The notes beneath the pieces are model-generated. The model was not told where the DNA came from. It did no database searches and saw nothing but the letters and a program-made list of their open reading frames with translations. Made by a program: the position numbers and the translations under genes. DNA of 64,000 nucleotides from Parapedobacter composti (lineage in GTDB: Bacteria > Bacteroidota > Bacteroidia > Sphingobacteriales > Sphingobacteriaceae), in NCBI RefSeq assembly GCF_900112315.1, contig NZ_FOLL01000006.1:1-64000 (forward strand), in the 5' to 3' direction. Below, piece after piece: positions 16,046 through 24,835 of the stretch (within the stretch, counting starts at the first letter, position 1; each line of letters begins with the position of its first letter).

Positions 16046-19000
16046 TTAAAACGCCGCCTGCAGGGTAAACGTGGCCGTCCGCGCGAAGGGATAGTCTATC
16101 CCGCGCTCTATCTGGACAGACGACCACCGGAACAGGTCGTTGGCGGTTACGCCCAGCCGGAGGCGCGACATGGCGAGCTTGGCGGCCAGTGCCGGGTTCA
16201 GGTCATAGGACAGGAACACCGACTGCAGCGACAGCGTGTGGTCTGGCATGATGAAGCGCGACGATACGCGGGTTTGGCCGAGATCCTGGATGTTCTTGAA
16301 GAACGCCCTGTCGCCGGGCTTCTGCCATTTCTCTTCAAACACGCGCCGGTCTACATTATACCGCGGATCGGCGTTTTCCACCCGGTCTACGAGCGTTTGG
16401 TTGTATAGGTCGCCGCCGAAGCGGGTCTGGAAGTAAACCACGGCCATGAACTGCTTATACCGCACGGTGGTGCCGAAGGAGCCTTCCATCTTGGGGGTGG
16501 CGTTGCCCACCACGGTGATGTCGCGCGCGTCCCACTCGTAAGAGAGGGTGCCGTCTCGTTTGATGAATATTTCCCTGCCGTTTTCCGGATCGATGCCCAG
16601 TGAGGGCACGGCGTAAATGGCGTCAATGGATTGCCCTTCGTTGTAACGCAGCAAGGGGACGCCGCGGAGGTCCGGCTCGCCGTTTTCCGGCGTTTTCTGC
16701 TGGGCATCGTTTACGCGATCGTTATAGGCTTTCAGCGCGTTGGAAATGCGGACAATCTTATTGGTGTTGTGGGCGAAATTGCCCATCAGCGAAACCGTCC
16801 AGTCGCGGTTGTTGACGGCTTGCCACGTGAGGTTGAGCTCTGCTCCGCGGTTTTCCATATCGCCCAGGTTTTCTTTGTATGACGAGAACCCGGTGGAAGG
16901 CGCGATGGTGATGTCTGCCAGGATATCGCGGGTAAGCCTGCGGTAAACGCGCGGCGTCATGACCAGCCGGTCGTTGAACAGGCCCAGGTCAAAGCCGGCG
17001 TCTGTGGTCAGCGTTTTTTGCCAGGACAGGCCCGTGTTGCCGAACGACTGCACGATGGCGCCGATTCCGGAAGAGTACCAGTTATCCTGCTGGTAGCGGT
17101 AGGTGGTGCGCGACATGTAGGGCGAGAACTGGACGGAACCGGTAACCCCGGTGGTGAAGCGCAGGCGGAGGAGGCTGACGGCATCAGACCGGAACCAGGG
17201 TTCCTGATGGACGTTCCACCCCAGGCCGGCCGACCAGAAGGGGGCGGTGCGGTTGTCGCTGCCGAACTTGGACGAACCGTCTATGCGGACGGTGGCATCC
17301 AGCAGGTAGCGGTTGTGCAAGGAATAGTTGGTGCTGGCGAATAGCCCGAACAGGCGCGATTCGTAAAGGTCGCTGGATGGACTGGCATTTTCTGCATACC
17401 CTTTGGCGAAGCCGATGCTGCTGAAACGGTCGTTGGGGAAGCCGATGGCTTCGAACGCCCGTTCGTCCAGCCGCTCGGTGCGGATGTTGGTGCCGCCAAC
17501 CAGGTTGAAGCTATGGTCGCCCACCTGCTTGATGTAGTTGACGCGCAGGTTGCCATCCCAGAACGTTTCGTCCAGATTGGCGTTGTAATAGGCGCCTTTC
17601 TCGTCGGTGCGCGAAGCTTCGTAGTTATAGAACTCGTTGGCCAGCGGCGAACGGTAATGGCTTACCTGGTGGAGCCGCTTGGTGAAGCTGATCTGGCCGC
17701 GCAGCCGCAGGCCGGGTGCCAGCTCGAACTCGCCGGCAAGGTTATCGATAATCTCGTTGTAGTTGCCGCGGTTAAAGCTGCTGAGGGTGGCGTCGAAGAG
17801 CGGATTCAGCAGGTTAACGTAGGAGATGTTGTTGGTGTTTCCGAGATAGGCCAGCCGCTCAGGGCTTTGCACGACGTTGCCGTTATCATCGGTCATCCGG
17901 TAGTAGGGGTTCATGCGCACGTAGTCGGCAAAATTGCCGTAGGGCGATTCCTGCGAACCCACCACGGTAATGGCGAGCTCGTTCTGGAACCGGATTTTGT
18001 TGTTCAGGTTGTAGCTGAAGTTCATGCTGCCGGAATACTGGTTGCGGTGCGAACCCTTCATGACGCCGGGCCGTGTCTGGTAGCGCAAATCCACGCCGTA
18101 GCGGAACACCTGGGAGCCGCCTTCTACGAAAAGGCCGTGTTTCTGGCCTACCGCCGTACGCACGGGCTGCGACAGCCAGTAGGTGTTTACGCCGCCGACC
18201 ACGCTGGCCATCTTGGCATAATAGAGCACATCCAGGTCGTATTGCGACTGCCCTCCGCGCGCGGTGTATAGTCCGGCAAGCCGCTCGTATTCCAGCTTTT
18301 CTGCCGCATTGAGCACGTGGTAGTCGGTGAGGTCCGGCCCGCTGACACTGGTTTCGTGGTTGTAGGTGAGCTGCAGCCTGCCGTCTTTGGGCACTTTGGT
18401 GGTGATGACCATTACCCCGTTGGCGGCGCGCGACCCGTATACGGCCGTGGCGGCGGCATCTTTCAGGAGTGTTACCGACGCGATGCGGTTCATGTCGAGA
18501 TCAAGCACCTTCTGCACGCTGACCTCATAGCCGTCCAGGATGAAGGCGGGCATGTTTACCGTGGTGGTGACATTGTCGCGCCGGAGGATTTCCGTATCCA
18601 CCCCGCCGGGCAGGGCCGATGAGCCGCGCACCGTGATGTTGGGCAGGGCATTGGGGTTGGAGCCGGCAATGTTGTTTTCAGCCAACCGGAAGGAGGGGTC
18701 AAAAGTCTGCATGGCCTGCAACACGTTCTGTGGATTGACCCGCTGCAGCTCTTCGCCGCTTTTGGTGATGGCCGTGCCGGTATAACTGTCGCGGTTGATC
18801 ACCTGGTAGCCGGTAACCACCACCTCGTCCATCTCGCTGGTTTCTTCTTCCAGCACGATGGTATATTCGGTTTGGCCGGACACGAGCATAACGGTTTGGG
18901 GCTGATAGCCCATGAAGCTGACCACCAGCCGGTTGTCTGCGGGCATTTCCGTAACGGTGAACCGGCCGGCATCATCGGCCACCACGGTGGGCCTGCCCTT

Positions 19001-19435
19001 CAGGGCGATGGTGGCGCCGGCCAGCGGCACCTGCTTCGCGCCGACCGTGCCCAGCACAACGCCCCGGACGGGCTGCTGCCGGGCCGGAGGGCTTTCCTGC
19101 GGCTGGGCAGGGCGTTGCTTCTGCTCCAGCATGATGGTTTTATCGACAAGACGGTAGCCCAGGGGCTGGTTTTTGAGCAGCAGCGCAACAAAGTCAAGCA
19201 CGGGCATGTTGCGGACGTTTACGGTGACGGGCAAGGTATGGGCAAACATGGACGTATTGCCCACCACTTCATAATCCGTTTGCTGCCTGATTGCTTTTAG
19301 CGCCTCGGACAGCGGCTGGTTGGCCGCCCGGTAAGTGATGTGTTGTGAATACCCCGCCAGGCTAACCTGCAAAAACAGGGTCATATGAAGAAAAGCGATG
19401 ATTTTCATCACGGGTAACGTATATTTTTTGTTCAT
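16046..19435 (-). CDS. SusC/RagA TonB-linked outer-membrane receptor with STN signalling domain
   Basis: 1129 aa. A signal peptide is followed by an STN domain (about residues 33-105, with HITYRAANQPLSEALKAIRQ and IRQQTDYEVV). Next come a carboxypeptidase-D-like domain (GVVLGTVGAKQVPLAGATIA), the plug with the TonB-box-like EMDEVVVTGYQ, and a long 22-strand-type barrel ending in FTLQAAF. The STN domain marks it as a transducer that signals through the FecR anti-sigma factor and ECF sigma factor encoded just upstream. It is the receptor half of the SusCD pair. Confidence 0.95.
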   Translation of the reverse strand: MNKKYTLPVMKIIAFLHMTLFLQVSLAGYSQHITYRAANQPLSEALKAIRQQTDYEVVGNTSMFAHTLPVTVNVRNMPVLDFVALLLKNQPLGYRLVDKTIMLEQKQRPAQPQESPPARQQPVRGVVLGTVGAKQVPLAGATIALKGRPTVVADDAGRFTVTEMPADNRLVVSFMGYQPQTVMLVSGQTEYTIVLEEETSEMDEVVVTGYQVINRDSYTGTAITKSGEELQRVNPQNVLQAMQTFDPSFRLAENNIAGSNPNALPNITVRGSSALPGGVDTEILRRDNVTTTVNMPAFILDGYEVSVQKVLDLDMNRIASVTLLKDAAATAVYGSRAANGVMVITTKVPKDGRLQLTYNHETSVSGPDLTDYHVLNAAEKLEYERLAGLYTARGGQSQYDLDVLYYAKMASVVGGVNTYWLSQPVRTAVGQKHGLFVEGGSQVFRYGVDLRYQTRPGVMKGSHRNQYSGSMNFSYNLNNKIRFQNELAITVVGSQESPYGNFADYVRMNPYYRMTDDNGNVVQSPERLAYLGNTNNISYVNLLNPLFDATLSSFNRGNYNEIIDNLAGEFELAPGLRLRGQISFTKRLHQVSHYRSPLANEFYNYEASRTDEKGAYYNANLDETFWDGNLRVNYIKQVGDHSFNLVGGTNIRTERLDERAFEAIGFPNDRFSSIGFAKGYAENASPSSDLYESRLFGLFASTNYSLHNRYLLDATVRIDGSSKFGSDNRTAPFWSAGLGWNVHQEPWFRSDAVSLLRLRFTTGVTGSVQFSPYMSRTTYRYQQDNWYSSGIGAIVQSFGNTGLSWQKTLTTDAGFDLGLFNDRLVMTPRVYRRLTRDILADITIAPSTGFSSYKENLGDMENRGAELNLTWQAVNNRDWTVSLMGNFAHNTNKIVRISNALKAYNDRVNDAQQKTPENGEPDLRGVPLLRYNEGQSIDAIYAVPSLGIDPENGREIFIKRDGTLSYEWDARDITVVGNATPKMEGSFGTTVRYKQFMAVVYFQTRFGGDLYNQTLVDRVENADPRYNVDRRVFEEKWQKPGDRAFFKNIQDLGQTRVSSRFIMPDHTLSLQSVFLSYDLNPALAAKLAMSRLRLGVTANDLFRWSSVQIERGIDYPFARTATFTLQAAF

Positions 19436-19530
19436 TCAATTGTGTTTGGTTCGATAAGGAATTAAGTGATTCCGTGTGGGTGGTGGTTTTGATACAGGGT
19501 GTCGGTGTGTTCGATAGGGCCTCCTTTCTG

Positions 19531-20706
19531 TTAGGGATTACGAGTGGCTGTTGATAAGATTAGTGTGGTATCAGGCGTTAGGCGATAGCGGATGCCGTTG
19601 GTTTCCAACAGGCTCATCACCGTGGCCAGGTTGTGGTTGCGCCGGATGCCTCCGTAAAATTCGATGGCCGGGATGCGGCCTTCGTAGGCTACCTTGATGT
19701 TGTACCAGCGGGACAGTTCGCGCATGACCTGCGGCAGGGTTTTGCCGTCAAAATGGAAGCGGCCATCGCGCCAGGCGGTATACTGATCAGTAGCTACCTC
19801 CTGTATGCTGAAGCGGCCTTGCTGGAGGATGCTCTGTTTGCCGGGGGTAAGGAGCTGTGCAGGCTGCCCCGTGGCCGCGCCGTTCAGGGATACGCTGACT
19901 TTGCCGGTTACCAGTGTGGTGGTGATGGTGTTTTCGTCGGGATAGGCATTGATATTGAACTCCGTGCCAACCACGGCAAGCTCTTGGTGGCGGCTGGCCA
20001 CGATAAACGGGCGCTGCGGGTCTTCCGCTACGGCGAAATACGCTTCGCCCTCAACCGTCACCCGGCGTTCGCTCCCGTAAAAACGGCTGGGATAGGTAAG
20101 GGTAGAGGCCGCATTGAGCCATACGGTGGTGCCATCGGAGAGCGTTACGCGGTAGGTGCCGCCTTTCGGGGTGGCCAGTGTAAGCGTACCGGCATGTTGC
20201 GGGGTGGGCCGGCTGGAATCGGGGGCTTCGCTGACCACCGCGCTTCCATCCGCATAAGTGATGCCATCTGCCACCACAATGCCTGTCTGCCGTTCGCTTA
20301 ACGCAACGGTGGAACCGTCGGCCAGCGACAAGGTCGCCTGGTTGCGCCCCGGCGCGATATCCTGCATGGCCAGCGCCGTTTCAGCGGGCCGGGGCGGGCG
20401 GCCCCAGAAAAACCACACGGCACCCGAAACGGCAAGCAGCACGGCCGCGGCCTGAAGCCAGGTGCGCAGCGGCGCACGGCGCCGCGGTTGCCGTATGACT
20501 TGCCTGAAAATGCGGTTTGCACGCGTTGCCGGCATGGCGCGCGCATTGCCCGGCCCGATGGACGCCCAAACGCCATGCATGAGCGCCTGGAGTGTGGGTT
20601 CGTGCGCCGCGGCATGAAGCACCTGCTCCCATTCGGCCTTTTCCGCGGCCGAAAGCTGGCTATCCAGGTAACGTTGGTGTAAGTATTCGATACGGCTTTT
20701 GTCCAT
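19531..20706 (-). CDS. FecR family anti-sigma factor
   Basis: 391 aa from ATG 20706. The order of parts is cytoplasmic N-terminal sigma-binding helices (SRIEYLHQRYLDSQLSAAEK), one membrane helix at about 95-112 (WLQAAAVLLAVSGAVWFFWG), a periplasmic FecR domain (LATPKGGTYRVTLSDGTTVW, LNAASTLTYPSRF, VEGEAYFAVAED), and a C-terminal DUF4974-type domain (LPQVMRELSRWYNIKVAYEG). It would hold the ECF sigma factor inactive until the STN domain of the neighbouring SusC signals ligand uptake. It lies between the sigma gene and susC. Confidence 0.93.
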   Translation of the reverse strand: MDKSRIEYLHQRYLDSQLSAAEKAEWEQVLHAAAHEPTLQALMHGVWASIGPGNARAMPATRANRIFRQVIRQPRRRAPLRTWLQAAAVLLAVSGAVWFFWGRPPRPAETALAMQDIAPGRNQATLSLADGSTVALSERQTGIVVADGITYADGSAVVSEAPDSSRPTPQHAGTLTLATPKGGTYRVTLSDGTTVWLNAASTLTYPSRFYGSERRVTVEGEAYFAVAEDPQRPFIVASRHQELAVVGTEFNINAYPDENTITTTLVTGKVSVSLNGAATGQPAQLLTPGKQSILQQGRFSIQEVATDQYTAWRDGRFHFDGKTLPQVMRELSRWYNIKVAYEGRIPAIEFYGGIRRNHNLATVMSLLETNGIRYRLTPDTTLILSTATRNP

Positions 20707-20775
20707 AACCAAGCGGAGCTTTCAATTAAAGACGCACGCGCGGCCCCGCAGGGGCAACGGTGGGTTAAAAAAATA

Positions 20776-21369
20776 TTAAAAAAGTTTTAACAATAGCAGC
20801 AACACGCCGGATACCCCGTGCTTGTTGAGGTAATCTCGGAGAAAGCGGAGCGCCAGTTTCATGTGCCGGTGCACGGTTTGCTCCGATATGGCCAATTTCT
20901 GGGCCGCCTGGCTGTAGGTAAGCCCTTGTTGATGGCAAAGTTGGTATACCCGCTGCTGCTGGGGCGGCAGCCTGGCGATGCCTTCTTCCAGGATGCGGCG
21001 CGTATCGCGCAGCAGGATGGCCTCTTCGGTGTTGTTGGTGAAGGGTTCCTCCGCCGCGGGCAGCGGGGTATGGAGTTTTTCCCGAACCTTGTTGCGGCGG
21101 AGGCAATCCAGCGCGTGGTTGCGTGCGATAATGAAGATATACTGCTGCAGATCGCCGATACCGGCCAGGTCGCTGCCTTTTCGCCACAGCTTCAGGAACA
21201 CCTCCTGCACGGCTTCTTCGGCTTGCTGGTCTGACTTCAGGTAATGCAGGGCGAACGTGTAGACGCGCGATTGATAGGCATCAAAGATGAACTTAAAGGC
21301 ACGCGAATCTCCCCGGGCCGAGCGGGCCAGCGCATCTTGTTCGTCGAAATCAGCCGGGATTTCGCTCAT
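20776..21369 (-). CDS. ECF sigma-70 factor (FecI-like)
   Basis: 197 aa from ATG 21369 (MSEIPADFDEQDALARSARG). The upstream open frame overlaps the divergent promoter region and is not a plausible N-terminus. Region 2 is seen as AFKFIFDAYQSRVYTFALHY and AEEAVQEVFLKLWRKG, and region 4 as ARLPPQQQRVYQLCHQQGLT with AISEQTVHRHMKLALRFLRD. It heads the sigma-FecR-SusC-SusD operon and is the expected transcriptional output of that surface-signalling system. It is divergent to the GntR-type gene. Confidence 0.92.
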   Translation of the reverse strand: MSEIPADFDEQDALARSARGDSRAFKFIFDAYQSRVYTFALHYLKSDQQAEEAVQEVFLKLWRKGSDLAGIGDLQQYIFIIARNHALDCLRRNKVREKLHTPLPAAEEPFTNNTEEAILLRDTRRILEEGIARLPPQQQRVYQLCHQQGLTYSQAAQKLAISEQTVHRHMKLALRFLRDYLNKHGVSGVLLLLLKLF

Positions 21370-21476
21370 TGTGTATTCTCCATAGTGCGAAAATAGCAAA
21401 ATCGTACCGAAATGCCGCGCGCTTGCCTGATCGCCGCTTGCAAGAAGCAAAAAAGTGATTTCGTGACTTATTTTTC

Positions 21477-21484
21477 TATTTTTG
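21477..21484 (+). promoter_or_regulatory. -7 promoter box (TATTTTTG) for the GntR-type gene
   Basis: TATTTTTG fits TAnnTTTG and lies 23 nt before the ATG at 21508, giving a leader of only about 15-20 nt. No clear -33 box is seen. Confidence 0.4.
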
Positions 21485-21507
21485 ACGCGAACTAGCGCGG
21501 AGCCAGC

Positions 21508-22197
21508 ATGGACAAACAAGCAGTGAATCACATCGTAAGTATCACCATGACCGATCAGGCGGAGCGCCGCTTAAGGGAATACTTCGTGGATAAAGGGTAT
21601 AAAATCGGGGATACCCTGCCAAAGGAAATGGAGTTGGCCGAAGCACTGGGCGTAAGCCGGAGCGTGATCCGCGAGGCGATGAGCCGCCTGCGCATGCTCG
21701 GACTCATCGACGTGCGCAAGCGCCGGGGTACTGTGCTGACGGAGCCTGACGTGCTTGGTGGTATGGAACGTATTCTTGACCCGAACTTGCTTGGCAAAAA
21801 TACGCTGCAGCGCCTGTTTGAGGTGCGGCTGATGCTCGAAATGGGGCTCGGCGATTTCCTGTACCCCCGCATCCAACCCGGGCATTTAAAACAATTGGAC
21901 AACATTGTGCTGGAAGAGCGCGCCGCCCAGGATAAGGCGTCCCTGGTGCGCCTGGATATCCAGTTTCATGCCACGCTGTATGAAATTACCGGAAACCCGG
22001 TGCTGATACGGTTCCAGCATATGCTGCAGCCGATTTTCCAGTATGTACTGGATTACCGCGAGGCTATCCACCAGCCCGGTGCCGCGCCGAGGGTGACCCA
22101 TGGCGATTTGGTGGACACCCTCCGCCGGGGTAATCCGGCAAGCTTCCGCGAAGCGATACGGGCTCATTTTGAGCATCATTTTGGGCTTATTGGCTGA
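21508..22197 (+). CDS. GntR/FadR-family transcriptional regulator (FCD domain)
   Basis: 229 aa. The N-terminal winged helix (residues about 10-80) has KIGDTLPKEMELAEALGVSR, SVIREAMSRLRMLGLIDVRK and RRGTVLTEP. It is followed by an all-helical FCD ligand domain with the metal-binding Asp/His pattern (LVRLDIQFHATLYEITGNP, then THGDLVDTLRRGNPASFREA and HFEHHFGL). FCD regulators usually sense sugar acids or organic acids and act as repressors. It precedes the sialidase-like/symporter operon on the same strand. A perfect palindrome at 22299-22317 in that operon's leader is its likely operator. Confidence 0.92.
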   Translation: MDKQAVNHIVSITMTDQAERRLREYFVDKGYKIGDTLPKEMELAEALGVSRSVIREAMSRLRMLGLIDVRKRRGTVLTEPDVLGGMERILDPNLLGKNTLQRLFEVRLMLEMGLGDFLYPRIQPGHLKQLDNIVLEERAAQDKASLVRLDIQFHATLYEITGNPVLIRFQHMLQPIFQYVLDYREAIHQPGAAPRVTHGDLVDTLRRGNPASFREAIRAHFEHHFGLIG

Positions 22198-22232
22198 TGC
22201 CTGCGGTCTTTTTCAATAATTTAAGCCTGAAA

Positions 22233-22264
22233 TTTGGTTTTGTCAATGCGGTGGCTTTACTTTG
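22233..22264 (+). promoter_or_regulatory. Promoter of the sialidase-like/symporter operon (TTTG-N21-TACTTTG)
   Basis: TTTG at 22233-22236 and TACTTTG at 22258-22264 are separated by 21 nt; the -7 box lacks one base relative to TAnnTTTG. Transcription would start near 22270, upstream of the palindrome at 22299-22317 and about 90 nt before the ATG at 22362. Confidence 0.4.
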
Positions 22265-22298
22265 CGTACGGTTAATAAGTCAGACATATATGATTTAA

Positions 22299-22317
22299 TT
22301 ATATGTTTGACATATAA
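22299..22317. promoter_or_regulatory. Palindromic operator candidate for the GntR-type regulator
   Basis: TTATATGTTTGACATATAA is a perfect 8-bp inverted repeat around a 3-bp centre. An additional ACATATA half-site lies upstream at 22284-22290, so the block TCAGACATATA-N9-TATATGTTTGA is also nearly symmetrical. The site lies between the candidate promoter and the operon's first gene, where a bound dimer would block transcription. The link to the adjacent GntR-type gene is inferred from position. Confidence 0.55.
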
Positions 22318-22361
22318 ACATGAAGTTCTATAAACCAATTATTGATGCTATTTAAATTCAG

Positions 22362-23513
22362 ATGAGAAAGCATGTTTTTCCTTACGGCGTATGGGCAGCT
22401 CTGGTATTCATTGTGGGATGTCAGGGCAGCCGGATGGCGGTGCAGCCGCGTGAAATCCGCACCATTGATTTGTCTGACGATACGGCCCGCCATGTGATGG
22501 TGGCTGAAGGTACGGCGGAGGTTTACCAGGGGCACCCGACTACGGTGCTGCTGCCGGATGGCAAGACGATATATTGCGTGTGGACCTACGACCATGGGGG
22601 AGTGTGCGGCCCCATGAAACGCAGCGACGATGGTGGCCTGACCTGGAGCGGTCTGCTTGACGTGCCGGACAATTGGCCGGCCGTGAAAAACTGCCCTGCC
22701 ATTTACCGGCTGCCGGACAGCGAGGGGAATCACCGATTGTTTGTTTTTGCGGGCGAGGGACCGGACGGTAGTATGTACCAGTCATATTCCGAAGACGACG
22801 GCCGCACCTGGTCGCCCATGGCGTCTAACCACATCGGGCCAAGCGTGATGCCGTTCTGTACGATTATGCCGATTAACGGCGGCAAGCGCTTGCTGGCGAT
22901 GTCGAATATCCGGAGACCGGGAGAAAAGGTGGAAAAGCGCTCCAATGTGGTGGTGCAGAGCTATTCGGATGATGGTGGGTTTACATGGTCGCCCTGGCAG
23001 ATCGTGCTCGACCTGCCCGGACTGAAACCCTGCGAGCCGGAGCTGGTGCGCTCGCCTGACGGCAAGCAGTTGCTTTGCCTGATCCGCGAAAATGTAAAAC
23101 GGGTGGCGCTGTATATGACCAGCGACGATGAAGGGGCCACCTGGTCTGAAGTGAAGGCGCTGCCGGGGCCGTTGCACGGCGACCGCCATAAGGCGAAGTA
23201 TGCGCCGGATGGCCGCCTGGTGGTGGTATTCCGCGATACGGGGCACGATAATCCTACGCGCGACCATTTCGTGGCGTGGGTAGGTACGTATAACGATATC
23301 CTGAAGGGACGCGACGGACAGTTCAGGGTGAAGCTGCTGCACAGCCATAAAAAGGCCGACTGCGGCTACCCCGGACTGGAACTGCTGCCTGACGGTACGT
23401 TTGTGGCAACGACTTATGTCAAGTACCGCGAGGGGCCGAAGAAAAATTCGGTGGTGAGCACGCGCTTTACGCTCCGGGAGCTGGATGCTTACGGTATATC
23501 AGCCGCTAACTGA
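22362..23513 (+). CDS. Sialidase-like (BNR/Asp-box) lipoprotein
   Basis: 383 aa. The signal sequence ends in a lipobox (MRKHVFPYGVWAALVFIVGC). Four Asp-box motifs mark a six-bladed sialidase-type propeller: SDDGGLTW, SEDDGRTW, SDDGGFTW and SDDEGATW. CEPELVRSPDGKQLLCLIRE and FRDTGHDNPTRD are typical of Bacteroidota exo-sialidase-like proteins. I do not see the complete N-terminal Arg motif of true sialidases, so the substrate is open. It is the first gene of an operon with two unfamiliar proteins and an SSS symporter, downstream of a GntR-type regulator. Confidence 0.82.
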   Translation: MRKHVFPYGVWAALVFIVGCQGSRMAVQPREIRTIDLSDDTARHVMVAEGTAEVYQGHPTTVLLPDGKTIYCVWTYDHGGVCGPMKRSDDGGLTWSGLLDVPDNWPAVKNCPAIYRLPDSEGNHRLFVFAGEGPDGSMYQSYSEDDGRTWSPMASNHIGPSVMPFCTIMPINGGKRLLAMSNIRRPGEKVEKRSNVVVQSYSDDGGFTWSPWQIVLDLPGLKPCEPELVRSPDGKQLLCLIRENVKRVALYMTSDDEGATWSEVKALPGPLHGDRHKAKYAPDGRLVVVFRDTGHDNPTRDHFVAWVGTYNDILKGRDGQFRVKLLHSHKKADCGYPGLELLPDGTFVATTYVKYREGPKKNSVVSTRFTLRELDAYGISAAN

Positions 23514-23567
23514 CTAAAAAGGGATCGCCAGCTTGTGCGGGTTAAGGGTAAACGATAACGACAATAC

Positions 23568-24479
23568 ATGATAGACTATCGATTAGCTAAATTCCAGCCC
23601 CTGAAACACCTGGTTTGCTATGATGATTTCGACCGGGGCCTCTGCGGGTGGACCAACCTGATGCCCAACTACACGCTGGATAATTTCGGCGTGCGCAAGA
23701 GTATCGTTGAAAAAACCCAATGGGGGCCTATCATGCTGAGTACGGCGACCTTCCGGTTTCCGGGAACGCACGGCTCGATGGATGGGCTTTATTCATTGAA
23801 ACTGGCGACGCGCCCGGTTGCGAACCGCTATGAAGAGCCGCCCGCCCCGGGCAGCATGAGCCATGCGATTAAGCGGCTGACAACGCACCGGAAGCCGGGG
23901 CGCCTGCAGTTTGAAATGTGGTATGCCTATACCACCGAACAGGACCGATCGGGGCTGAGTGAAAACGATATCCGTGCCTTCGGCGTGAGTTTCGATACGC
24001 AGAACGCACAGGCCCGTAACTTCGCGGGGGTACGGTACGTGAATTCGGTAAATGGCGAACTGAAAAAGCAGTGGCAGGTGATGCAGGCGGGGGAGGTTAG
24101 TGACGCGGACTGGGCATACGGCACCGACGGCGACTGGTGCAAGCGGGGGGTAGACCCCATGTGGTACGGGCGGCGCTACCCGGATGGGGAGGCCGACGGC
24201 TACCGGTTTATCCCCGACAGCCGGCAGGAGCTGTGCTACAACGAAAGCGACGATAAAATCAACTGGTTGTACCTGCGCTTCACGTACGACCTGGAAAGCC
24301 GCCGGTACGTAGAACTGCAGTCGCGCGACCGGGTGTTCGACCTCAGCGCTTTTGCGCCTACGGATGTCCGTCCGTATGCGCGCATCGAGGGCCTGCTGAA
24401 CCCGGTTATCTGGGTAGAGAACGACAGCAATCGGCGCGTATTCCTGTTCGTGGATTCGGTAGTCATTTCTGTAGATTGA
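23568..24479 (+). CDS. DUF6772-like protein, 303 aa
   Basis: No signal peptide and no catalytic motif that I recognise. It begins MIDYRLAKFQPLKHLVCYDD and has a beta-sandwich feel (LYSLKLATRPVANRYEEPPA, LQFEMWYAYTTEQDRSGLSE, LYLRFTYDLESRRYVELQSR). It ends with strands VIWVENDSNRRVFLFVDSVV. It resembles the DUF6772 proteins found beside sugar transporters, but I am not certain of the family number. It lies 54 bp after the sialidase-like gene and 11 bp before a 112-aa gene, so it is part of that operon and is probably cytoplasmic. Confidence 0.6.
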   Translation: MIDYRLAKFQPLKHLVCYDDFDRGLCGWTNLMPNYTLDNFGVRKSIVEKTQWGPIMLSTATFRFPGTHGSMDGLYSLKLATRPVANRYEEPPAPGSMSHAIKRLTTHRKPGRLQFEMWYAYTTEQDRSGLSENDIRAFGVSFDTQNAQARNFAGVRYVNSVNGELKKQWQVMQAGEVSDADWAYGTDGDWCKRGVDPMWYGRRYPDGEADGYRFIPDSRQELCYNESDDKINWLYLRFTYDLESRRYVELQSRDRVFDLSAFAPTDVRPYARIEGLLNPVIWVENDSNRRVFLFVDSVVISVD

Positions 24480-24490
24480 TAAACGGGCCG

Positions 24491-24829
24491 ATGATGAGAC
24501 ATTTCCAAACAAGCACCGTGGAACAACGGAGGGTTGTTGACACCGATTTTGCCACCCACCCCTTGGAGGTGGCCTGGGCGTCTGAAGCTATCTTTTTTGT
24601 GGATGCCGAGCAATTGGATGAAGGGGGCGGTCCGCTGCTGCTGAAGGTACAGCTATCGGTGGATGGGGTGAACTGGCTGGACGAGGGCACGGCTTTCGAA
24701 CCGCTCCGCGGTAACGTCAGCGCCTTCCGGCGGGTGAGCCATTTCGGGGGCTGGCTGCGCTTGGAAGGCAGCCTGCCGGAGCGGGGCAGCGCGTATCGGG
24801 TAACTATCCACCTGGTGGCTAAAGCATAG
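24491..24829 (+). CDS. Hypothetical protein, 112 aa, of the symporter operon
   Basis: Not recognised. It is acidic and beta-rich (RRVVDTDFATHPLEVAWASE, LLLKVQLSVDGVNWLDEGTA, RRVSHFGGWLRLEGSLPERG), without a signal peptide, and could be a small jelly-roll or discoidin-like fold. Start ATG 24491 (or 24494) follows the preceding stop by 11 bp, and the stop is 6 bp before the symporter start. This is tight packing within one operon. Function unknown. Confidence 0.6.
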   Translation: MMRHFQTSTVEQRRVVDTDFATHPLEVAWASEAIFFVDAEQLDEGGGPLLLKVQLSVDGVNWLDEGTAFEPLRGNVSAFRRVSHFGGWLRLEGSLPERGSAYRVTIHLVAKA

Positions 24830-24835
24830 TGCCGC

